Positions 7,821-14,198 of a DNA stretch of 26,723 bases are shown here, one piece after another. The DNA comes from an uncultured Streptococcus sp. (lineage in GTDB: Bacteria; Bacillota; Bacilli; Lactobacillales; Streptococcaceae). The notes beneath the pieces were generated by a model. That model saw only the letters and a list, made by a program, of their open reading frames with translations, searched no databases and was not told the origin of the DNA. Numbering within the stretch: position 1 is the first letter of the stretch; each line of letters starts with the position of its first letter. The position numbers were made by a program, and so were the translations under genes. Location: assembly GCF_938036805.1 (NCBI RefSeq), contig NZ_CALHWC010000057.1, positions 1 to 26,723 on the forward strand. Reading direction: 5' to 3'.

Positions 7821-8752
7821 ACGAATCTCTGCTCCTTTGCTTTACAGCCTTGCTTGCTGCCACGGCGACGCATTTCTGCCTCAATGGCATTGAGCACTTC
7901 CCATTTATTGAGGCTCCACATGGGACCAATCAACATGTCTCGCGGAGCATCGCCTGTGATACGGTGGATGACGATATGTTCGGGGATAATCTCCAACTGA
8001 TCGCAGATGATGGAGACATATTCCTCCTGACTGAGTAGCTGCAGCCGTCCCTCATGGTAATCCCGTTGCATGCGAGTATGGGTCATCAGGTGAAGCAAGT
8101 GGAGCTTAATACCCTGAATATCATTGTCCGTCACACAGCGGCGGACATTCTCCAGCATCATCTCATGGGTCTCACCCGGCAGGCCGTTGATCAAGTGAGA
8201 GACAATCTCCGCCTTGGGAGCCAGCTTACGAACTCGCTGGACCGCTTCCACGTAGAGCTCATAGGAATGGGCACGGTTGATAAGGTCTGAAGTCTCCTCG
8301 TAGGTGGTCTGAAGCCCCAGCTCCACGGTCACATGCATGCGTTCGGACAGGTCAGCCAAGTAGGCGATGGTCTCGTCAGGCAAACAGTCCGGTCGAGTCC
8401 CGATATTGAGTCCAACGACACCTGGCTCATTGATGGCCTGCTCATAACGCTCACGAATCACTTCAAGCTTCTCGTGAGTATTGGTAAAGTTCTGGAAATA
8501 AACCAGATACTTTCGAACATCTGGCCACTTGCGGTGCATAAAGTCAATTTCCTTATAGAACTGCTCCCGAATGGGGGCATCAGGTGCCACAATGGCGTCA
8601 CCAGAGCCCGAAACAGTACAGAAGGTACAGCCTCCATGCGCCACCGTCCCATCCCGATTGGGACAGTCAAAGCCCGCATCAATAGGCACCTTAAAGGTCT
8701 TTTCTCCAAAAAGTTTTCGATAATAATCATTCAAAGCATTGTAAGATTTCAT
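7814..8752 (-). CDS. Radical SAM protein, TIGR01212/YtqA family (MnmL-like)
   Basis: A radical SAM enzyme of about 312 residues. The iron-sulfur cysteines are in DCPNRDGTVAHGGCTFC, spaced C-x11-C-x2-C, the unusual spacing of the TIGR01212 family rather than the classical Cx3Cx2C. Further family stretches are VGLNIGTRPDCLPDE, VELGLQT and VSHLINGLPGET. In Bacillus the homologue YtqA is linked to the mnm5 modification of tRNA U34 together with YtqB, whose gene overlaps this one here. Start choice is open. ATG at 8752 (MKSYNALNDYY) matches family starts, but the GGAAGG before it is very close. ATG at 8761 adds three residues and has no clear ribosome-binding site. No promoter was identified in the 60 bases to the alkyltransferase gene, so the genes may be co-transcribed. 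Confidence 0.88.
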   Translation of the reverse strand: MKSYNALNDYYRKLFGEKTFKVPIDAGFDCPNRDGTVAHGGCTFCTVSGSGDAIVAPDAPIREQFYKEIDFMHRKWPDVRKYLVYFQNFTNTHEKLEVIRERYEQAINEPGVVGLNIGTRPDCLPDETIAYLADLSERMHVTVELGLQTTYEETSDLINRAHSYELYVEAVQRVRKLAPKAEIVSHLINGLPGETHEMMLENVRRCVTDNDIQGIKLHLLHLMTHTRMQRDYHEGRLQLLSQEEYVSIICDQLEIIPEHIVIHRITGDAPRDMLIGPMWSLNKWEVLNAIEAEMRRRGSKQGCKAKEQRFVC

Positions 8753-8820
8753 ACCTTCCATTCTACCACAAAAAGGAGCCTAGAAACAAAAATTTCCTCT
8801 TTCACCAAGAAAGAAGAAAA

Positions 8821-9129
8821 TCATCGCTCCCACTGATAATGCTTAAGATTCACACAGCCATTGGCCTTCAAGTTCACTCCCTCTGCCCAAAGCAAGTGCG
8901 CTTGCTCTTCCCAGCCCGGTGCGAGACGCCCTGCTGCATTGACCACCCGATGGCAAGGATGCTTACCGCCATAATGCTCCGACTGACTGAGAATCTTTCC
9001 CACCAAGCGGGCGTTTTTAGGCCGTCCAATCAAACGAGCAATCTGGCCATAGGTTGCCACGCGCCCAGCAGGAATCTCATCCACAAGAACTAAAACCGAC
9101 TTAATGATTTCTGGATTCAAAACGGACAT
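8821..9129 (-). CDS. MGMT-family alkyltransferase-like protein
   Basis: A 102-residue protein equal to the C-terminal DNA-binding and active-site domain of O6-methylguanine-DNA methyltransferases. A helix-turn-helix-like segment IPAGRVATYGQIARLIGRP (about 19-37) carries the conserved Tyr27 and Arg41. The active-site motif is PCHRV with Cys59, so this is not a classical ATL protein (those have Trp there). The following glutamate-loop region of full-length Ogt/Ada-C is shorter. With no N-terminal domain, it could repair alkylguanine by itself or only recognise it. The ATG at 9129 follows AGGAGG. A strong promoter lies just upstream, so the gene starts its own transcript between the repeat element and the radical-SAM gene. 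Confidence 0.88.
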   Translation of the reverse strand: MSVLNPEIIKSVLVLVDEIPAGRVATYGQIARLIGRPKNARLVGKILSQSEHYGGKHPCHRVVNAAGRLAPGWEEQAHLLWAEGVNLKANGCVNLKHYQWER

Positions 9130-9154
9130 TCACCTCCTCATCTCACTTGCTCCT

Positions 9155-9183
9155 ATCTTAAAGAAAGAGGCCTCCTTTGTCAA
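9155..9183 (-). promoter_or_regulatory. Strong promoter for the MGMT-like gene
   Basis: The minus strand has TTGACA (9183-9178), a 17-base spacer and TAAGAT (9160-9155), about 25 bases before the ATG. It begins only 6 bases past the edge of the 178-bp repeat element. Confidence 0.8.
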
Positions 9184-9189
9184 GACAAC

Positions 9190-9367
9190 AGAGAGTAGGA
9201 CAGAAATCGGTAATTCGTTAGAATTCGATTTCGTCGTCCCACCTCCGCACAGTTAAGTAGGGCTGTAAAAGCTGATGAAATCAGCGTAGTAGAGCCCACT
9301 CAACCACTGCGTCTTGCTCGACAATCCAAAGACAATTGAGAGGCTAGGACTTTTGTCCCAGCCTCTT
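9190..9367. repeat. 178-bp structured intergenic repeat, copy 1
   Basis: It is aligned base for base, without gaps, with 25751-25928 (four substitutions). It contains three potential hairpins: a long one at the left end (GTrGGAC, GAAATCG, AATTC pairing with GAATT, CGATTTC, GTCCCAC), a middle one (GGGCT with AGCCC enclosing GCTGAT and ATCAGC), and a right one (GAGGCTAGGAC with GTCCCAGCCTC, 4-base loop). No open reading frame of note. It starts 11 bases past the stop of the PAP2 gene, so the right hairpin probably acts as its terminator. Likely a dispersed streptococcal MITE-like element. Confidence 0.85.
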
Positions 9368-9378
9368 CTCATCTCTAT

Positions 9379-10029
9379 TTATTTCTGCTTTCCCTTGAAG
9401 CGCCATTGAAAGCGCAGCTTGTCATAAAAGGGAAATTCGATATTGAGAATGGCAAAGCCCATCAAGGCTCCTCCAATCACATCCGTCGGATAGTGCACTC
9501 CCAGATAGACTCTGGACGCCATAATGGTCAAGATAAAGAGCAAGAGCAAGCCCTGTACAAGGCGCTTGATTTGTTGATTCTGCATCCGTTGCTGGACGAT
9601 AATCATCAAAGTCCCCACCACAATGGCTGTCGCCATGGAATGTCCGCTCGGGAAAGAATAGCCACCCTCTTCGACCAAATGTAAGATACTAGGTCGGCTT
9701 CTTTGGTAAAGGAGTTTAATCAGCTTAATCAAAATCCCATGTAAGACCAGATTTCCAGCTAGTAAGGCTGCTTCTATCTTCCATTTTTTATAAAGGAAAA
9801 ATAGGACAAGGGCAGAAACCCAGATAATAATCCCCAGCGGATCAATGAAACTAGTGACCAGTTTGAAAAATGTCGTCAAAGCTGTGGGCAAGTCACCTCG
9901 CAGCCAAGTTTGAATCGGGCTATCAAAGGCAACTAGCTGCTCTGGATAAAACTTGACCATGTAGCCTAATATGACGAAAAGTAAAAGGGCAAAAGAGCCC
10001 TTTGTTAGATAAGATTGTTTATTTTTCAT
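9379..10029 (-). CDS. PAP2-family membrane phosphatase
   Basis: A 216-residue membrane protein with about five or six hydrophobic segments and the complete PAP2 active-site triad. Motif 1 is KLLYQRSRP (ends near residue 113), motif 2 is PSGH (near 127) and motif 3 is SRVYLGVHYPTD (His near 178). Members hydrolyse phosphatidate or polyprenyl pyrophosphates on the outer face of the membrane; undecaprenyl-pyrophosphate recycling is a plausible role. The ATG at 10029 overlaps the end of ribU by 11 bases (TATGAAAAATAA), so it is translationally coupled to ribU and falls under the same FMN riboswitch. That raises a second option: a phosphatase acting on flavin nucleotides or another phosphorylated substrate linked to riboflavin uptake. 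Confidence 0.9.
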   Translation of the reverse strand: MKNKQSYLTKGSFALLLFVILGYMVKFYPEQLVAFDSPIQTWLRGDLPTALTTFFKLVTSFIDPLGIIIWVSALVLFFLYKKWKIEAALLAGNLVLHGILIKLIKLLYQRSRPSILHLVEEGGYSFPSGHSMATAIVVGTLMIIVQQRMQNQQIKRLVQGLLLLFILTIMASRVYLGVHYPTDVIGGALMGFAILNIEFPFYDKLRFQWRFKGKQK

Positions 10030-10576
10030 AGCGTTTTAGAACGGGCGTCAAAAGCGTGTAAATCAGCCAGAAAGCCACCGCCCAGATCACTCCTTCTAAT
10101 AGGTTAAAGGGAACAATCATGGTCAGTAGATACTTACTTACACCAATGATCTGACCGATATCAAAGTTTGCAAAACGAGCATAAAGCGGAATGGCATAAA
10201 AAGCATTCAGCGCCAGCATACTTGCAGTCAAGGAAAGAATTCCTAGGAAAGATGCAAGCAAATAGCTCATCAAATCTCTCTTCTTTTCCCAGAAAAGAGC
10301 AAAGAAGAGGACAAAGACCAGAATCGCCACAATATTGATTGGCAAACCGATCAAGGTTTCCACTCCATGACCATTTAAGGCCAATTTTAAAACAGAGCGA
10401 ATGAGCAGAACTGCTACAGAACTCTTAAAATCCAAGAGAACCAAGGCTAATAAAATCGGAATAATCGAAAAATCCAATTTTAGAAACTCGGCTACCAAAG
10501 GGATTTGATAGAACATGAGCAGGAAAGATAGTGCAGATAGAGCCGCTACTATCGCCATTTTGCGCGTATTTGTCAT
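10019..10576 (-). CDS. ribU: Riboflavin ECF-transporter substrate-binding subunit RibU
   Basis: A 185-residue S component that captures riboflavin and works with the shared EcfA/A'/T energy module (encoded elsewhere). About six hydrophobic segments are visible (KMAIVAALSALSFLLMF, IIPILLALVLLDF, NIVAILVFVLFFALFW and others); the N-terminal alanine-rich stretch is typical of S components. Translation is placed at the ATG at 10576, 8 bases after GGAGG. A longer frame opens at a TTG (10591), but that would put the ribosome-binding site inside the gene. The FMN riboswitch upstream fixes the ligand: expression falls when FMN is plentiful. The end overlaps the PAP2 gene. Confidence 0.93.
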   Translation of the reverse strand: MTNTRKMAIVAALSALSFLLMFYQIPLVAEFLKLDFSIIPILLALVLLDFKSSVAVLLIRSVLKLALNGHGVETLIGLPINIVAILVFVLFFALFWEKKRDLMSYLLASFLGILSLTASMLALNAFYAIPLYARFANFDIGQIIGVSKYLLTMIVPFNLLEGVIWAVAFWLIYTLLTPVLKRYEK

Positions 10577-10723
10577 AACAGGTTCCTCCAATTTATAAAA
10601 ATTAGAGAAGCTGGAAGGCTGCTAACACAAGGCCCGAAAAATCCTTTCACAATTTATAAGAGTATATAAAATACCCCTTAAAATAAGATTAAAACGACCA
10701 ACCGGCCAGGCAATAACGCCTTT

Positions 10724-10938
10724 CGTCTTCTCCCATCCAGACTATACTGTCGGTTGTGGAATCGCACCACATCAGCTTTCGCTCGCGGACTTATTTGGCT
10801 AAGATATTTTAAATTTATCTAGGCGTCGCAGTCAAAGATTATACTTAAAGTATATCGAGACAAGACAACGACGAGAAAGCTAAAATAGCTAGTCAAACTT
10901 ACCGCCGGTCGGGAATCTCACCCTGCCCTGAAGACCCT
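10724..10938 (-). promoter_or_regulatory. FMN riboswitch (RFN element) with an enlarged variable arm
   Basis: Reading the minus strand from 10938, the 5' half has AGGGTCTTCAGGGCAGGG and CCCGACCGGCGGTAA; the 3' half has CCGCGAGCG, GCTGATGTGGTGCGATTCC, CCGACAGTATAGTCTGGATG and GGGAGAAGACG, all RFN consensus blocks in order. The variable arm between GGCGGTAA and the CCGCGAGCG block is about 100 bases. It can itself fold (TTTGaCTA with TAGcCAAA, CGTCG with CGACG, TATACT with AGTATA at the tip). Downstream, AAGACGA could pair with TCGTTTT before a T-rich stretch near 10690-10700, a possible intrinsic terminator. It controls ribU and the PAP2 gene. Confidence 0.95.
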
Positions 10939-10941
10939 TTA

Positions 10942-10970
10942 ATCATAACAAAAAACGCTTGCACTTGCAA
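10942..10970 (-). promoter_or_regulatory. Promoter of the FMN riboswitch / ribU transcript
   Basis: The minus strand has TTGCAA (10970-10965), a 17-base spacer and TATGAT (10947-10942) with TG one base upstream, an extended -10. The predicted start lies at the first bases of the riboswitch. The -35 and most of the spacer lie inside the terminator of the gene before it. Confidence 0.8.
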
Positions 10971-10977
10971 GCGTTTT
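10952..10977 (-). terminator. Terminator of the 309-residue protein gene, overlapping the ribU promoter
   Basis: Minus-strand AAAACGCTTGCA (10977-10966) pairs perfectly with TGCAAGCGTTTT (10963-10952) and is followed by TT. It lies 66 bases past the stop codon at 11043. Confidence 0.85.
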
Positions 10978-11042
10978 GATTGATGTAAGCATAAATAATT
11001 CAATAGAATCCATTTCATATACACCTACTTTTTACGTATGGC

Positions 11043-11972
11043 TTAATGCTGATCCCACCAAGCTTCCATCTCTTGATAAGAGTTGATGGGGGTTTGTTCT
11101 CCCGTTTTAGGATCAGTGGCTATCACATCTATCTTGTCTTGACCGATCGGTGCAAACAAATGACGCATATCCTCAAAGACAGACTCTTTTGTATTTTGTC
11201 CCTTACGCAAATATATTTCAAATATTTTTTCTTCCTGCACTAATTTTACCATCTCTGGATATTCCTGATACAAATTGATATTAGCTGTCTTCGGAAATTT
11301 CTCCTTATCATTAAAGCCAGAAAATGAGAGATGCCAATATGATATATTTGCATGGTAAGGATCCATTGCCTCACGAAGGTTTGTCGGACCAAAACCCAGA
11401 GCCATCTCCTCCCTATAAGTTTTGACATCAAAATCTTGTGGAGCTTCTTGAAACTTTTCTGCCTCTATATCCCAAAAAAGGTAACGACTACGACCGTTTT
11501 GGGTATTTGGGGCCTCTTTATGAGTGACTTGCACAGCTACGTAATCTTTCCCCTTATAATAGACAGGATCCCAACCCCATGGTTGGAGCTGATAATCATA
11601 TCTATATAGCTCCTTATAGAGATCAATCTTCCGTTCCTTAAAATCCTTCGTACGCAAGTCATGTAGAATCAGATACCAATAATCTCCCTCTAGCTGATGA
11701 TTATTATTGGCAAGACGTTCCTGCATCCTACGCTCCTGAGATACCAGATAATTTTGAGTTGGCTCAGCACCACTTTCGTGACCTTCTTTATTAAGGCCAA
11801 CCACATACTGTTGCTTATCACCGAATAGTAAAATCTTATCCACTTTTGTTGAAAAATCATCATACTTGACTTCGTCCTTCTGAACAGTGAGATGGTTGTA
11901 TAGGAGCACTGCAGAAAAGATACTGATTAGAAGGAGGGTGCTGATGACCCATTTATGTTTTATCCATTTCAT
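11043..11972 (-). CDS. Membrane-anchored extracytoplasmic protein of unknown function
   Basis: A 309-residue protein I do not recognise. It has one N-terminal hydrophobic segment (WVISTLLLISIFSAVLLY, about residues 8-25) preceded by Lys/His, with no lipobox Cys and no clear signal-peptidase site. A signal-anchored protein with an outside domain of about 280 residues is likely. The domain is Tyr/Trp-rich and hydrophilic (YWYLILHDL, LQPWGWDPVYYKGKDYVAV, EMEAWWDQH). The ATG at 11972 follows AGTAGG. It lies 57 bases after trmL with no strong terminator between, so it may be transcribed from the trmL leader promoter. TipC-type LXG immunity proteins have a similar layout, but no sequence match can be claimed. 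Confidence 0.7.
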   Translation of the reverse strand: MKWIKHKWVISTLLLISIFSAVLLYNHLTVQKDEVKYDDFSTKVDKILLFGDKQQYVVGLNKEGHESGAEPTQNYLVSQERRMQERLANNNHQLEGDYWYLILHDLRTKDFKERKIDLYKELYRYDYQLQPWGWDPVYYKGKDYVAVQVTHKEAPNTQNGRSRYLFWDIEAEKFQEAPQDFDVKTYREEMALGFGPTNLREAMDPYHANISYWHLSFSGFNDKEKFPKTANINLYQEYPEMVKLVQEEKIFEIYLRKGQNTKESVFEDMRHLFAPIGQDKIDVIATDPKTGEQTPINSYQEMEAWWDQH

Positions 11973-12029
11973 GTTTACCTACTTTCTAGGCTAATTCCCT
12001 GTAGCCTGAGCTGGTGGGACAAGGCCATT

Positions 12030-12539
12030 TTATTTTAATTTATCCGCTTCGTACTCATGTACCAAGTCCAGTCCTGCAAAGTTCTGTTGCCGTAAGGCTT
12101 CGTAGACAATCATACAGACCGTATTAGAGACATTTAAACTGCGGACATGCTGGTCATTCATGGGAATGCGCAAGGCCTTTTCTGGGTGCTGACGCATAAA
12201 TTCCTCAGGCAAGCCTTTATCCTCACGACCAAACATAAAATAATGCGAGCCTCCGGCTGCAAAATTCTCTTCCGAGTAGACCTTCTCGGCAAACTTAGAA
12301 ATCAGATAGAGCCGTCCGTCCATCCGCTTCATAAAGTCATCCAGACTCTCATAGAAGCTAATATCCAGCTTATCCCAATAATCCAGTCCAGCCCGCTTCA
12401 TCTTACGGTCGTCAATAGGAAAGCCCATGGGCTTGATGATATGGAGGGGAGAGTTGGTCGCTGCGCAAGTACGAGCGATATTGCCTGTATTCTGTGGAAT
12501 TTGTGGTTCAAAAAGGACGATGTGATTTTGCTGAGACAT
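12030..12539 (-). CDS. trmL: tRNA (cytidine/uridine-34 2'-O)-methyltransferase TrmL
   Basis: A 169-residue SPOUT-class methyltransferase (formerly CspR/YibK) that 2'-O-methylates the wobble nucleotide of certain leucine tRNAs. Family blocks are ALFEP-like VLFEPQIPQNTGNIARTC at the N-terminus (about residues 8-25), MFGREDKGLPEE near 105 and the knot region RIPMNDQHVRSLNVSNTV near 127-145. The length is normal. The open frame extends upstream, but the ATG at 12539 is chosen because CAGGAAA precedes it and the protein then starts MSQQNHIVLFEP as in relatives. It is preceded by a leader of about 127 bases carrying a terminator-like hairpin, so transcription is probably attenuated. Confidence 0.93.
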   Translation of the reverse strand: MSQQNHIVLFEPQIPQNTGNIARTCAATNSPLHIIKPMGFPIDDRKMKRAGLDYWDKLDISFYESLDDFMKRMDGRLYLISKFAEKVYSEENFAAGGSHYFMFGREDKGLPEEFMRQHPEKALRIPMNDQHVRSLNVSNTVCMIVYEALRQQNFAGLDLVHEYEADKLK

Positions 12540-12667
12540 GATTTTTTCCTGATTTTCATTAGAATAAAAAAATAGCCACACTGCCCGGAGTCAAGCTCAG
12601 CAAACAGCGTGGTTAAGGCATCATTAACTTACATCACAACAGGTTTGATGTAAATCAATGAGGGTAC
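12540..12667 (-). promoter_or_regulatory. trmL leader with an upstream hairpin and attenuator
   Basis: From the predicted start near 12667 the RNA first forms TTACATCA/TGATGTAA (12653-12646 with 12636-12629, 9-base loop), then the terminator hairpin at 12573-12612, then reaches the trmL ribosome-binding site. A three-codon frame (ATG ATG CCT TAA) lies between the hairpins. This may correspond to the Lactobacillales leader motif called 23S-methyl, which precedes predicted RNA methyltransferase genes. I cannot confirm that without a covariance search. Confidence 0.65.
12573..12612 (-). terminator. Attenuator-type terminator in the trmL leader
   Basis: Minus-strand CCACGCTG (12612-12605) pairs with CAGTGTGG (12583-12576) through 8 bp with one G-U. 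The 21-base loop contains a small inner stem, GAG/CTC. CTATTTTTTTATT follows. It sits between promoter and gene, not behind a gene, which is why it is read as an attenuator. Confidence 0.75.
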
Positions 12668-12673
12668 TTTCCT

Positions 12674-12701
12674 AGTATATCATTTTCTTCCGACAAGTCA
12701 A
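12674..12701 (-). promoter_or_regulatory. Promoter of the trmL leader
   Basis: The minus strand has TTGACT (12701-12696), a 16-base spacer and TATACT (12679-12674) preceded by TGA, an extended -10. Confidence 0.8.
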
Positions 12702-12778
12702 TAAAAATGACCTCAAAAAGTGAGATTTTTGTAGGATTTCTTTTGAAATAGCTTACTATTTTGTAAAAAACGGCTTTA

Positions 12779-12820
12779 TTGAGATTTATAGATGAAATTT
12801 TATATAAAAAAGGGTATGAT
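12779..12820 (+). promoter_or_regulatory. Candidate promoter(s) of trkA-trkH
   Basis: Two overlapping options: TTGAGA (12779-12784) with TATATA (12801-12806), 16 bases apart; or a stand-alone TATGAT at 12815-12820, 25 bases before the ATG, with only a poor -35. The sequence does not decide between them. Confidence 0.4.
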
Positions 12821-12844
12821 AGATACATATTCGGGAGGAATAAT

Positions 12845-14194
12845 ATGAAAATTATCGTCGTCGGAAGCGGGAAGGTCGGCGCCGCCCTTTGTCGCTCACT
12901 CGTTGCTGAAAAGCATGATGTCGTTTTAATTGAACAAAATGAAGCGGTTCTAAATCATATTACAAAACGCTATGATATTATAGGCATCGTTGGAAATGGT
13001 GCGAATTTTAAAATCTTGGAGCAGGCAAATGTTGCCCACTGCGACATTTTTATTGCCATGACGGAGCATGATGAGGTCAACATGGTTTCAGCCGTTCTCG
13101 CAAAGAAAATGGGAGCCAAAGAAACTATTGTCCGCGTGAGAAATCCTGAGTATTCCAACCCATACTTTAAAGAAAAAAATATTCTGGGCTTCTCTCTGGT
13201 AGTCAATCCTGAGCTCCTCGCAGCTCGTTACATTGCCAATATCATTGATTTTCCTAATGCTCTGTCCCTAGAGCATTTTGCCAATGGCCGAGTGACCCTG
13301 ATGGACTTTAAAATCAAGCCAGAAAGCCATCTCTGTCAAATGAACCTCTCACAATTTAGGAAACGTTTCCCCCACGTTATAATTTGTGCTATTGAAAGAG
13401 AGGGCAAGCTCAGTATCCCAGATGGTGATTTCACCTTGCAGCCATCTGACAAAATCTTTCTAACTGGAAATCGGTCAGAGATTGTTCGCTTCCACAATCA
13501 AATCCGACCAAGAGTCATCAAAAGCCTCATGATTATCGGAGCAGGCAAGATTGCCTATTATCTATTAAACATTCTCAAAAACAGCAAAATAGAGCTCAAG
13601 GTCATCGAAATCAATCGCCAGCGAGCAGAATTCTTCAGCCAAGAATTTCCAGAACTCTATGTGGTCAATGGGGATGGAACAGCCAAAGACATCCTACTGG
13701 AGGAAAGAGCTGCGCACTATGATGCGATCGCCACACTGACAGGGGTCGATGAAGAAAACATCATCACTTCCATGTTCCTTAATAACCTGGGAGTTCAGAA
13801 AAACATCACCAAAGTGAATCGGACCAGTCTGCTTGAGATTATTGACAATCAAGACTTCGCAAGTATTGTCACGCCGAAAGGGATCGCAGTTGATACCATT
13901 ATGCACTTCATCCGCGGGCGGAATAATGCGCAATTCTCTAGCCTAGAAGCCTTACACCATGTGGCAAATGGCCAGATTGAAACGCTCCAATTCCAGATCC
14001 ACGAAGGAAACAAAATGATTGAGCAGCCTCTTTCTCAGCTCAGATTGAGGAAAGGGGTCCTGATTGCAGCGATTATTCGTCAGGGTGTAACCATCTTCCC
14101 AAGTGGAGATGACTATTTAGAAGTCGGAGATAAGATCCTTGTTACGACCTTGATTCAAAATATCGACAAGATTTACGATTTGTTAGAGAGGTAG
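12845..14194 (+). CDS. trkA: Potassium uptake regulatory subunit TrkA
   Basis: A 449-residue cytosolic protein with two RCK/KTN modules that binds nucleotides and gates the TrkH channel. Module 1 opens with MKIIVVGSGKVGAALC and has the acidic strand end VVLIEQNE. Module 2 opens near residue 232 with LMIIGAGKIAYYLL and VIEINRQRAEFF. Each is followed by a TrkA_C-type domain (about 140-220 and 365-449), the classical double-length TrkA architecture as opposed to single-module KtrA. The ATG at 12845 is chosen over an upstream in-frame codon because GGGAGGAA lies 7 bases before it and the nucleotide-binding strand then begins at residue 2. Four bases separate it from trkH, so they form one operon. 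Confidence 0.93.
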   Translation: MKIIVVGSGKVGAALCRSLVAEKHDVVLIEQNEAVLNHITKRYDIIGIVGNGANFKILEQANVAHCDIFIAMTEHDEVNMVSAVLAKKMGAKETIVRVRNPEYSNPYFKEKNILGFSLVVNPELLAARYIANIIDFPNALSLEHFANGRVTLMDFKIKPESHLCQMNLSQFRKRFPHVIICAIEREGKLSIPDGDFTLQPSDKIFLTGNRSEIVRFHNQIRPRVIKSLMIIGAGKIAYYLLNILKNSKIELKVIEINRQRAEFFSQEFPELYVVNGDGTAKDILLEERAAHYDAIATLTGVDEENIITSMFLNNLGVQKNITKVNRTSLLEIIDNQDFASIVTPKGIAVDTIMHFIRGRNNAQFSSLEALHHVANGQIETLQFQIHEGNKMIEQPLSQLRLRKGVLIAAIIRQGVTIFPSGDDYLEVGDKILVTTLIQNIDKIYDLLER

Positions 14195-14198
14195 TCCC

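Noticed and set aside
9190..9367. CRISPR or insertion-sequence interpretation of the 178-bp repeat
   Set aside because: There is no regularly spaced short repeat, no transposase and no target duplication visible; only two distant copies occur.
11043..11972. Calling the 309-residue protein a TipC-type LXG immunity protein
   Set aside because: Only the general layout (one N-terminal membrane segment, extracytoplasmic domain) agrees; no shared motif is visible and it is not beside a toxin.
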